Assembly (NCBI GenBank): GCA_020024155.1
Contig: JAHHUE010000015.1
Span: forward strand, 1-27,332
DNA: 27,332 nt
DNA from: Oscillospiraceae bacterium
GTDB taxonomy: Bacteria > Bacillota > Clostridia > Oscillospirales > Ruminococcaceae
Direction: 5' to 3'
In this document: positions 1 to 6,886 of the stretch, in pieces
How the letters are laid out: each line of letters begins with the position of its first letter
Numbering within the stretch: the stretch's first letter is position 1
The notes under the pieces: model-generated
The model's input: the letters and a program-made list of their open reading frames with translations, nothing else
The model's database searches: none
What the model was told of the DNA's origin: nothing
Program-made: the position numbers and the translations under genes

Positions 1-316
1 ATATCAAATATGCCAAGCCATATGCCGTCCAAAAAATTCTCGACAACATTTAAAAAAAGACGGTCATTATGAAACTTCTGGTTGCAAACTGGAATAATAG
101 CACAGCCCACCGATCAACAACGATCGGTGGGCTGTGCTGCATTTATTCTCAATCTATCAGCCTGATGCTCCGGCGTACTGTTCAGATATCCATCCGATTT
201 CTCTCAAGCACCCGCTGTGTATATTCAAGTAGTTATTATAGATCCGCTAATCCAGCTCCACAAAAGCAGTGTCCATATTGAACTCTCAAAAGATCAAACA
301 TTCCATGTCTACCGCC
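1..316. other. Non-coding flank of probable integrative-element origin
   Basis: No convincing intact gene lies here. The stretch is visibly richer in G and C than the rest of the window and matches in style the last part of the rlmD gene at 337-600, so I read it as mobile-element sequence lying beyond the rlmD 3' end. It holds a perfect 17-bp hairpin (99-138). On the minus strand, 276 down to 157 reads as a 39-codon frame interrupted by one in-frame TAG at 247-249; it could be a decayed small gene or chance. The true stop of the unshifted rlmD tail would fall at 317-319. Confidence 0.45.
99..138. terminator. Perfect 17-bp stem-loop downstream of rlmD
   Basis: Positions 99-115 and 122-138 are exact reverse complements around a 6-base loop (AACAAC). 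The stem is GC-rich. Neither side has a strong T tract: the minus-strand exit reads ATTATTCC and the plus-strand exit GCATTTATTCT. It may terminate minus-strand transcription leaving rlmD, or be a structural element of the integrated mobile sequence. Confidence 0.5.
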
Positions 317-336
317 TCAAATCATTCCAAAATACT

Positions 337-1950
337 TCAATGCTTCCGTAATCGCCACTTCTTTTCTAGCGGGCATTTCGGCTGTCTGGCATTTTCAGAC
401 TTCGGCTTGTTGTAGTTTTCCCGTTCAATAATACCATGTTTCTGCTTGACCTGTGCGATATAGAGGGAAGAAACCTTCAAACCACTCTGTTGCAAAACAC
501 GTTCTTTGATCTGACCGTAGGTGGCATCATTCTGAAAACCGGACATATCCATGTCCTCCAGCGAGAACTCCACACGCACCTTCTTGGAGTCGATTTCTCC
601 CTTGGAAAGCAAGACTACAGTCTCCACATGCTTTGTTCTTGGAAACATATCAAATGGTTGGATAAACTCAACTTTGTATCCATTTTCAGCAAGATATTTG
701 CAATCTCTTGCTGCGGTAGAAGGATTACAACTTATCATAGCAATTCTTGATGGGCTCATTTTAATAACTGCATTTAAAGCCACTTCGTCACAACCTTTTC
801 TTGCAGGGTCAAGAACTATTGCAGTAGGAGTAAATCCCTCATTGATAAGCTTTTCAGCAGCTTGACCTGCATCAGAGCATATAAATCTTGCATTGTTAAT
901 ATTATTTGTTTTTGCATTTTCTTTTGCGTTTTCAATCGCTTGAGGTATTATTTCAACGCCAACTAATGTTTTTACGCAATTAGCCATAGATAATCCAATA
1001 GTACCAGCTCCACAGTAAAGGTCAAGCAATATATCATCTTTATTTAATTTAAGAGCATCTTTGGCAATTGTATATAGTTTTTCAGCACCATCTCTATTAA
1101 CTTGATAAAAGGAATGTGGGCTGAGAGTTATTGATACATCACACAAAATATCTTGAATATGACTATCTCCATACAAAATGATATTTTCTTCTCCAAGAAT
1201 TATATTTGTATTTTTATCATTTATATTTAATACCACTGTTTTAATCATAGGGTATTTTTTAACAAGGTCTTTTACTAATGTTTCGATATTCCAAACTTTC
1301 TTTTTGGTAGAAACAAGACACACCATAAGCTGATTTGTTTTTTCGCCATATCTTAGATATATATGTCGAATAAGCCCTGTGAACTTCTCTTCATCGTAAG
1401 CTTTAATGCCCAATTCATTCATTCTAGTTACAATAAAATCTGAAATTTCATTTAATAATTCAGGTTGCAACAAACAGTTTGAACATGGGATAATTCGGTG
1501 ACTTCTTTGAGCAAAAAAACCAGTTATTGCTTTATTGTTTTCGCTTTTTCTTACTGGGAACTGAGCTTTATTTCTGTATCTATGAACTTTATCACAAGAT
1601 AGAGTGTCATTTACTGGCACATCGATTTTACCAATTCTTTCAAAACAGTTTTTTACAAAGATAGTTTTTGCTCTTTTTTCAGCATCATAGCTTATGTGCA
1701 AGAAGTCGCAACCACCACATTTGCTGAAATTTGGACAAAATGATTCAATACGGTCAATAGATGGCGTGATAATTTCTTCTATTTTACCAAAACTATATGA
1801 GGATAAAACTTTTAAAATTTTTACTTTACATATATCGCCAACAGCACTCATAGGTACAAAAACAGCCATACCTTCATACTTGCCAACACCGTTACCGTCA
1901 GAAGAGATATCAGTTATTTCCAAAGTTATAATGTCATTTTTTTTAATCAT
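337..1950 (-). CDS. rlmD: 23S rRNA (uracil-5-)-methyltransferase, RlmD/RlmCD (RumA) family, with foreign frameshifted C-terminal tail
   Basis: SAM-dependent enzyme that makes 5-methyluridine in 23S rRNA; Gram-positive relatives modify U1939 and sometimes U747. Visible parts: an N-terminal TRAM domain (about residues 1-60), iron-sulfur cluster cysteines C72, C78, C81 and C159, the SAM-binding motif DLYCGAGTIGL (310-320), DPARKG (381-386) and the catalytic cysteine in SCNPST (C408). The family body ends near HVETVVLL (441-448). After this comes an extra tail of about 85 residues with GC-rich codons unlike the first 440 codons. The tail is similar to sequences seen at rumA 3' ends carrying integrated elements. 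Its last residues (after about 530) look frameshifted: adding one base in the A-run near 362-366 restores an ending EVAITEALKYFGMI and a stop at 317-319. The start lies 7 bases below the stop of the upstream lipoprotein gene with no clear ribosome binding site, which suggests translational coupling. Confidence 0.93.
   Translation of the reverse strand: MIKKNDIITLEITDISSDGNGVGKYEGMAVFVPMSAVGDICKVKILKVLSSYSFGKIEEIITPSIDRIESFCPNFSKCGGCDFLHISYDAEKRAKTIFVKNCFERIGKIDVPVNDTLSCDKVHRYRNKAQFPVRKSENNKAITGFFAQRSHRIIPCSNCLLQPELLNEISDFIVTRMNELGIKAYDEEKFTGLIRHIYLRYGEKTNQLMVCLVSTKKKVWNIETLVKDLVKKYPMIKTVVLNINDKNTNIILGEENIILYGDSHIQDILCDVSITLSPHSFYQVNRDGAEKLYTIAKDALKLNKDDILLDLYCGAGTIGLSMANCVKTLVGVEIIPQAIENAKENAKTNNINNARFICSDAGQAAEKLINEGFTPTAIVLDPARKGCDEVALNAVIKMSPSRIAMISCNPSTAARDCKYLAENGYKVEFIQPFDMFPRTKHVETVVLLSKGEIDSKKVRVEFSLEDMDMSGFQNDATYGQIKERVLQQSGLKVSSLYIAQVKQKHGIIERENYNKPKSENARQPKCPLEKKWRLRKH
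601..632. other. Probable attachment-site junction of an integrated element in the 3' end of rlmD
   Basis: This stretch encodes K-HVETVVLLSK on the minus strand, the conserved 3' end of rumA/rlmD genes. Composition changes across it: hand counts give 32 of 60 G+C at 541-600 and 28 of 60 at 361-420, against 19 of 60 at 721-780. Codon choice changes in step (GTG, GAG, CTG, TCC, GAC to the left; AT-ending codons to the right). The 3' end of rumA is a documented integration site for ICEs in streptococci and other Firmicutes. The exact crossover bases cannot be fixed without the other end of the element or an empty site. Confidence 0.6.
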
Positions 1951-1957
1951 TTTATAT

Positions 1958-2875
1958 TTAGATTATCGCGGGAATATATACAGTTAAATCTGTGTATGGA
2001 AAAGAAATGTTATCAATAATATGCTTTTTGTTATTAAAATTGAAAATCATTTCATCAGTAGATTTTTTGTAATCTTGAAAATTTACAAAGCAAGTTGCTG
2101 CAAATGGAGAGTTATAACTATTTGCAGAACCATTGTTATATGCGATAATGTTTACTCCTTCAGTGTTTTTAGTATATTCGTTAATGAGAGATAGAGAATA
2201 GTTTGATATAACAATTACTCCTTCAACTTTGTTTATTACTTGATTAAACGCATCAAGAGATGTTACATCATCAATATTTACTTCATCAACTTTATGTAGT
2301 GGAACTCCATAAAGTTCTATATTTTCGAGTAGAGAATTATAAAATGTGTTAAGATAGGGAACTAATTCTGCGTCCTTAATAATAGAGAAAGAGAAAATTT
2401 TATCTCCATCAGTATCTACAATAGTTTGAGATTTCCACATATCATTTATTTTTTTTGCAGTTAATTCTCCGGCATGAGAAAAGTCAGTAACAAGGCAAAC
2501 TGCTTTGTCATATGTATTAAGTATGTTCAAAGAAATTTCTGACATGGCAAAGATAATAGGAATATTTTTGCTTTTTGCAAACTCTATAATTTGATTTGCT
2601 TGTTCATCAGAAATATTGATACTATAAATAGTTATTGAATTTAAAAATTTATTATCAAAATTATTTTTAAAATCATCAATTAAATTTTCTGAAAAATCAT
2701 ATTTTGCAAGCTTGTAGTTTTCACTGACAAAATTCTCAAAGTATGAATATATGCTATCCATATTACTGTCACATATAGTTAAGTCATATTTAACTTGCTT
2801 GTTGTCTGTACTACAACCAACAAATAATACAGAGCATAGAAAAACACTTAACAAAACCTTAATTGTTTTACTCAT
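1958..2875 (-). CDS. Galactose-binding-protein-like lipoprotein (periplasmic-binding-protein type 1 fold)
   Basis: A 305-residue exported lipoprotein. The N-terminus has a short basic region, a hydrophobic stretch and a lipobox ending at C21 (LFVGC), so it is predicted to be anchored on the outer face of the membrane. The body resembles MglB-type sugar-binding proteins: the segment NIPIIFAMSE (about 104-113), then YDKAVCLVTDFSHAGEL, then a DTDGDK stretch (about 154-159) at the place where MglB binds calcium. Its ATG overlaps the stop of the AraC gene in an ATGA arrangement, so the two are translationally coupled. No ABC permease or ATPase gene is next to it, which argues for a sensing or accessory role rather than ordinary transport. 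The ligand is unknown. Family-level confidence is moderate because similarity is judged by eye. Confidence 0.75.
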   Translation of the reverse strand: MSKTIKVLLSVFLCSVLFVGCSTDNKQVKYDLTICDSNMDSIYSYFENFVSENYKLAKYDFSENLIDDFKNNFDNKFLNSITIYSINISDEQANQIIEFAKSKNIPIIFAMSEISLNILNTYDKAVCLVTDFSHAGELTAKKINDMWKSQTIVDTDGDKIFSFSIIKDAELVPYLNTFYNSLLENIELYGVPLHKVDEVNIDDVTSLDAFNQVINKVEGVIVISNYSLSLINEYTKNTEGVNIIAYNNGSANSYNSPFAATCFVNFQDYKKSTDEMIFNFNNKKHIIDNISFPYTDLTVYIPAII

Positions 2876-3717
2876 AAATCTCCCTCAGATTCCAAACTTT
2901 GAAGATATTTACTTGGTGGAATTTTTTTGATTTTCTTAAATACACGAGAAAAATAAAATTGGTCAAAGAACCCAACAGAAACAGCAATTTCTGAAATAGA
3001 AAGATTTGTGTTTCTTATAAGATTGCAAGCTTCATTTATTCTATATTCTGTCAAATAGTCAATTGGAGATTGATTTAAATTTGAAATAAATACACGGTAT
3101 AAATGGCTGCGGCTGATACCAACAGCACTTGCGATATCGTCAACACTAATGTCAGTAGAGTAGTTAAATTGAATATATTTAATTGCATCTATAACATAGT
3201 TGGATTGTGTTGCTGGCTGAGGCTGAACATTTACACTGTTTTCTTCAACAAGACGAGATAAGAACAGATAAAGATAACCTAGCATAGCAGTTGTATGTTT
3301 TATAGTATTACCGCTGTTTGTATATATTTTGTATAAATAATTTTTATACTCTTCAAACTCATGAGGAGTATAAACAGGCATATTATCTTTAAATGGCAGG
3401 TGTGAAACTAATTTTTGTGCATAAGTTCCGTTAAAACCAACCCAATAATATTCCCAAGGGTCAACTGGGTCTGCAACATAATATACAACTTGAGAAGGTT
3501 TGATTAAAAATAAATCTCCTGCTTTAAGATGGAAAGTTTTGCCGCCACAAATATAACTTCCTTTACCAGAAATAACAAAATGAAGAAGAAAATGGTCTCT
3601 TATACCAGGCCCCCATGAATGATTTGGACTACAACTTTGCAATCCACAGTTAAATATAGCCAAACTTGCGTTATCCAAAAGTTTTTGCTTGTACGATTGC
3701 TTATATGGATTAGTCAT
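2872..3717 (-). CDS. AraC family transcriptional regulator with cupin sensor domain
   Basis: A 281-residue cytoplasmic one-component regulator. Residues about 20-130 form an AraC-type cupin ligand-binding domain (HFVISGKGSYICGGK, then LKAGDLFLIKPSQ, then the WEYYWVGFNG segment common in sugar-responsive members such as MsmR). Residues about 180-275 hold two helix-turn-helix units: VDDIASAVGISRSHLYRVF and ISEIAVSVGFFDQFYFSRVF, ending in the family motif P-SKYL. The start has a good ribosome binding site (AAGAGGT, near 3727-3733). It is the first gene of a minus-strand unit with the sugar-binding lipoprotein and rlmD. By analogy it probably responds to a carbohydrate, but its targets cannot be read from this window. 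Confidence 0.92.
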   Translation of the reverse strand: MTNPYKQSYKQKLLDNASLAIFNCGLQSCSPNHSWGPGIRDHFLLHFVISGKGSYICGGKTFHLKAGDLFLIKPSQVVYYVADPVDPWEYYWVGFNGTYAQKLVSHLPFKDNMPVYTPHEFEEYKNYLYKIYTNSGNTIKHTTAMLGYLYLFLSRLVEENSVNVQPQPATQSNYVIDAIKYIQFNYSTDISVDDIASAVGISRSHLYRVFISNLNQSPIDYLTEYRINEACNLIRNTNLSISEIAVSVGFFDQFYFSRVFKKIKKIPPSKYLQSLESEGDL

Positions 3718-3760
3718 TTACAATACCTCTTTAATTATTTATAATCATCTACATAATAAT

Positions 3761-3780
3761 TCATATTATATATAATATGA
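3761..3780. repeat. Perfect 20-bp AT palindrome at the araC-type gene promoter
   Basis: The 20 bases from 3761 to 3780 equal their own reverse complement. The palindrome overlaps the candidate -10 element of the regulator's promoter and lies about 44 bases before its ATG, so it could be an operator. It is made almost wholly of A and T, which raises the odds of chance. Confidence 0.35.
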
Positions 3781-3800
3781 TAAAATAAAATAAAAATCAA
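3772..3800 (-). promoter_or_regulatory. Candidate sigma-A promoter for the AraC-type regulator unit
   Basis: On the minus strand TTGATT (3800-3795) is followed after 17 bases by TATTAT (3777-3772), about 55 bases before the start codon. The rest of the gap from 3801 to 3954 is very AT-rich and shows nothing else I can support. Confidence 0.4.
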
Positions 3801-3954
3801 CAAAAATCCATTTTTTATATAAAACGATAGTTAAATCAATAAAATTTTATATATATGCCTAATTGTTTAATGAAAAAATACAAAATATGGATAAAAATTT
3901 AACAAATATGCGAAATATATATAAATTTTCTTTATAAAATCAAGTTTGACAACA

Positions 3955-3994
3955 AAAAACAGTGCTCACTATTATTAAAGTGTGCACTGTTTTT
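3955..3994 (-). terminator. Rho-independent terminator after the ylbJ unit
   Basis: Arms 3955-3969 and 3980-3994 pair over 15 positions with one mismatch around a 10-base loop. On the minus strand the stem runs into a T tract. It ends the ylbJ and small cysteine-protein unit before the AraC gene. Confidence 0.85.
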
Positions 3995-4010
3995 ATATGT
4001 AAAATGGAGA

Positions 4011-4241
4011 CTATAAAGAAAAATCTTCTTTGCTGAAAGAGGGGAGATTTGGCAATCTTCTAGGTATTCTTTTTGTTGGGCAGTATAAAAATTTATTGCA
4101 AGAGTAATAAGGAGAAACAACTCCTTTTTTACTGCATAATAACATTTGTTCGTCACTTGAGTTTTCGCCAAACTGACAGTAAATGCAAGCAGGCTCAATA
4201 TTGTTGCCAAATAATGTTTTAGATGATTTGAAAAAGCCCAA
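4011..4241 (-). CDS. Small cysteine-rich conserved hypothetical protein
   Basis: A 76-residue soluble protein of unknown function. Five cysteines are visible: C19 and C22 as CIYC, C36, C48 and C54, a layout suited to binding zinc or an iron-sulfur cluster. The segment KKGVVSPYYSCNKFLY and the basic, proline-rich PTKRIPRRLP look conserved; I believe similar short proteins occur in other Clostridia, from memory only. The start is TTG (4239-4241), supported by a strong AAGAGGTG site 6-7 bases upstream. It follows ylbJ by 31 bases on the same strand and is closed by the terminator at 3955-3994, so it is probably co-expressed with ylbJ during sporulation. An overlapping minus-strand frame at 3932-4210 lacks the cysteine pattern and a ribosome binding site. 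Confidence 0.8.
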   Translation of the reverse strand: MGFFKSSKTLFGNNIEPACIYCQFGENSSDEQMLLCSKKGVVSPYYSCNKFLYCPTKRIPRRLPNLPSFSKEDFSL

Positions 4242-4272
4242 TTAACTCACCTCTTTACATATTTAGTATATA

Positions 4273-5340
4273 TTATTTTTTTTCAATAGTAAATAGCTTA
4301 ATTTGTTTATCGACAAAAATAGCAAAAAATATAGACATTAAAAGAAAACAGAACGATATTTGTGGTTTGTTCCAATACATATTGATATTTACCGAATTTT
4401 GAGCAGCGTATACAAACGAAGTTTGAGGAAATAGATTTAAGATAATTCTTAGAAGTAGCATAGAGATTATTGTTTGTATCAATTTTGCAAAGCACAGAAT
4501 TTTAAAGTTTATGGCATTGTTATTAGAAAAAGACTTTATTTGTAACATTGCACTTAAAGGCAATAAAGATAATGCTAAACAATATAAATATATATTTTTT
4601 CCGAAAAAATTAAATATAAAATTGCAACAAGTTGTAACTTCTGTGAGAGCAGATATTCCAAGCAAAATAACTGAATTATCGATATATAGTTGAATAATTT
4701 TACACAGACAACAAGAAAAAATTACAACACCACAAATATTCAGCATACTATTTGATGATGCTTTTATTGCACTTGATATGTTTGTAGTACATGAGTTAGT
4801 ATCTTTTGTTGAATTTATGTTTTTATATGGTAATAAGAAAGAAAAAATAAATGCAGTAATATAGGAAGCAATAAGTATACATAAATAAATTATTATACCT
4901 ATTTTAAAATTTCCAAGCATTTGAACTCCAACAGCAAGAATAACAAAAGACGGAGAATTATTGCTCATAAGTATGGATAAAACTGTTGCTAGATTTTTGT
5001 TTTCATCGGTTTGCTCAGATATTTTATTAAGAAAATAACCACCCATTGCAAACCCACCAATAATACTGAGAACACAATAAGATGCTATTTTTCTGTTATT
5101 TATTTTTATCAAACGAAATAGTGGCATAAACGGAATTGCAATTATTTCACTTGCAGAAAGCTCTGATAAAAATGAAGATAAAATCATAAATATAAATAAA
5201 GCCGGAATAACAGTGTTATAACATAAAATCATAGCATCTTTTACTGCATAAATTACAGTATGCGAATTAAATAGAACCAACCATAAAAAAATGCAGACAA
5301 TAATTACATAAATTATATTTTTTGTTTTTGTATTTTGCAT
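4273..5340 (-). CDS. ylbJ: Sporulation integral membrane protein YlbJ
   Basis: A 355-residue polytopic protein with about eight to ten hydrophobic segments. It shows the family's nucleoside-recognition-like (gate) layout: an N-terminal helix, YNTVIPALFIFMILSSFL (about 41-58), then a glycine-rich SIIGGFAMGGYFLN (about 91-104) and a second gate half near 185-225. In Bacillus subtilis YlbJ is expressed under sigma-E in the mother cell and is needed for robust, heat-resistant spores; its substrate is unclear. The start has a clear ribosome binding site (GAGGTGATGAT). It is divergent from yqfC across only 56 bases, so both sporulation genes share one control region. Confidence 0.9.
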   Translation of the reverse strand: MQNTKTKNIIYVIIVCIFLWLVLFNSHTVIYAVKDAMILCYNTVIPALFIFMILSSFLSELSASEIIAIPFMPLFRLIKINNRKIASYCVLSIIGGFAMGGYFLNKISEQTDENKNLATVLSILMSNNSPSFVILAVGVQMLGNFKIGIIIYLCILIASYITAFIFSFLLPYKNINSTKDTNSCTTNISSAIKASSNSMLNICGVVIFSCCLCKIIQLYIDNSVILLGISALTEVTTCCNFIFNFFGKNIYLYCLALSLLPLSAMLQIKSFSNNNAINFKILCFAKLIQTIISMLLLRIILNLFPQTSFVYAAQNSVNINMYWNKPQISFCFLLMSIFFAIFVDKQIKLFTIEKK

Positions 5341-5366
5341 ATCATCACCTCATATATCCATATATA
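5338..5366 (+). promoter_or_regulatory. Candidate sigma-E-type promoter for yqfC-yqfD
   Basis: GCATATC (5338-5344) and CATATATA (5359-5366), separated by 14 bases, resemble the Bacillus sigma-E elements KMATATT and CATACAHT at the right spacing. They lie upstream of the yqfC ribosome binding site (about 5384-5391). In B. subtilis this gene pair belongs to the sigma-E regulon. The AT-rich surroundings make chance matches likely. Confidence 0.35.
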
Positions 5367-5396
5367 TGTTATAAAAATAAATTTAGGTGATTAACT

Positions 5397-5663
5397 ATGA
5401 AAAATGATAAAAAGAAAAATATATTAAGGTCTATTGATGATACAGTAAATGCTACTACTATATCAATTGACGATAGTGGTAGTGTAGTTTTGGAGAATTT
5501 TAAAAAAGTTTTAGATTATACATCAGAAAAACTTGTAATGGAAACAAATAAACGACTTATATACATATACGGAAGTGAACTTACAATATTGTCTTGCAGT
5601 AAGCACAATGCAGTAGCAAAAGGAAATATAGAAAAAATAGAAATATTTTTAAAAGAGGTGTAG
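5397..5663 (+). CDS. yqfC: Sporulation protein YqfC (YabP/YqfC family)
   Basis: An 88-residue small protein of the YabP/YqfC family, found in endospore formers and made in the mother cell in Bacillus. The family core is recognisable: SGSVVLENFKKVLDYTSEKL (about 28-47), then the strand-rich IYIYGSELTILSCSKHNAV and the ending KGNIEKIEIF. The ATG follows AGGTGATT at good spacing. It is followed after 3 bases by yqfD, the same pair and order as in Bacillus. The biochemical role is unknown. Confidence 0.93.
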   Translation: MKNDKKKNILRSIDDTVNATTISIDDSGSVVLENFKKVLDYTSEKLVMETNKRLIYIYGSELTILSCSKHNAVAKGNIEKIEIFLKEV

Positions 5664-5666
5664 ATA

Positions 5667-6800
5667 TTGTTAAGTAAGGTTAGATTTGAAGTCGCTTCGG
5701 GACTATATTGTCAGTTTTTAAACTATCTTATTGAAAATAATTATTATTTGATTTCTATAAAGCATACTGAATTTGGTTTTAGCGCAATTTGTCTTGCAGA
5801 AGATTATATAAAGATAGCAAAAATAGCTGTAAAATATCAGTGTAAAATTAAAGCTGTGAAAAAAATAGGAATATATTTTAAAATAAAAAATATTTTAAAA
5901 AGAAAAGGTATAATGTTTGGTGCTTGTTTGGTGCTACTCCTAACATATATTTTTTCAAACATTATATGGCGAATAGATGTGATTGCACCAACCAAAAATA
6001 TAACAGAAGATGTATACACTTTACTTTATGAAAACAATATTTATACAGGTGCATATTTTAATAAAGATAAAAATAAAGATGTTAGAATGCAAATATTCTC
6101 AAATGTTGATAATGTTGGATATGTTACATTAAATTTTTATAAAGGGGTTTTAACTTGCAAAGTAGACCAAACAATAAACAGAATGCCATATCTTGAAAAT
6201 GCCACCACAGGAAATATAGTTTCAAATTTAGATGGTGTAATTCAAGATTTAAGAATTTACAATGGTTTTTCGGATTTAAAAATAGGTCAAGTGGTTACAA
6301 AAGGGGAATTACTTGTCAGCTCAACTTATTTAGATAATAGTGGTAATTTACAGCAAGTAATGCCAAGAGCGTATATAGAGGCTTATTGCGTTAAACAGTA
6401 TGAAACTCAAGTTGAGTTTAATAAAATTGTGCCAATAAGAACAGGAAAAACCTTAAATAAAATAACTTTAAAATGTTTAGGAAAAGAACTTGTAATTAAA
6501 GATGAAACAAAAAATATGTTTTCACAATATGATTCCGAGAAAAAATTTGAATATATTAGAATAATGGGTTTTAAACTACCTATTACAAAAGAAGTAATAA
6601 CATACTATGAAAAAACTGATACTGTAATTGAAAAAAATGAAGAGCAGGCACTAGCATCAGCTAAAAAAATAATGACAACTGTAATTAAGGCTGATAAATC
6701 TTTGATATCAGCAGAAAAATTTGAGTATAGTAATGAAATAACAGAAAGTGGCGTTACATTGTATTGTAAGGTGTATGGAAATTACGATATAACACAATAA
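5667..6800 (+). CDS. yqfD: Sporulation protein YqfD
   Basis: A 377-residue mother-cell sporulation protein (YqfD family). The N-terminal 80 residues are cytoplasmic, one membrane span lies near 92-110 (MFGACLVLLLTYIFSNIIW), and the large C-terminal part is extracytoplasmic and strand-rich, facing the space between the two forespore membranes if made in the mother cell. The TTG start (5667-5669) is chosen because AAAAGAGGTG sits just upstream (5651-5660) and the protein then begins at the conserved family N-terminus. The length is normal for the family. It forms an operon with yqfC, and a separate promoter candidate precedes the next gene. Confidence 0.92.
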   Translation: MLSKVRFEVASGLYCQFLNYLIENNYYLISIKHTEFGFSAICLAEDYIKIAKIAVKYQCKIKAVKKIGIYFKIKNILKRKGIMFGACLVLLLTYIFSNIIWRIDVIAPTKNITEDVYTLLYENNIYTGAYFNKDKNKDVRMQIFSNVDNVGYVTLNFYKGVLTCKVDQTINRMPYLENATTGNIVSNLDGVIQDLRIYNGFSDLKIGQVVTKGELLVSSTYLDNSGNLQQVMPRAYIEAYCVKQYETQVEFNKIVPIRTGKTLNKITLKCLGKELVIKDETKNMFSQYDSEKKFEYIRIMGFKLPITKEVITYYEKTDTVIEKNEEQALASAKKIMTTVIKADKSLISAEKFEYSNEITESGVTLYCKVYGNYDITQ

Positions 6801-6817
6801 AATACATATTAAGACAA

Positions 6818-6846
6818 TTTACTTATTTAAAACAATATGTTATACT
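6818..6846 (+). promoter_or_regulatory. Candidate sigma-A promoter for the phoH-ybeY-dgkA-era unit
   Basis: TTTACT (6818-6823) and TATACT (6841-6846) with a 17-base spacer fall in the 86-base gap after yqfD. A vegetative promoter here would separate housekeeping phoH-era expression from the sporulation-specific yqfCD. Confidence 0.5.
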
Positions 6847-6886
6847 TATAAATTGAATTAGTATAAAAATAATCAGAGGTGTTATT

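Noticed and set aside
69..281. A 70-residue plus-strand open frame at the left edge
   Set aside because: It runs through the hairpin at 99-138, has no ribosome binding site and its sequence looks like chance reading of element-derived non-coding DNA.
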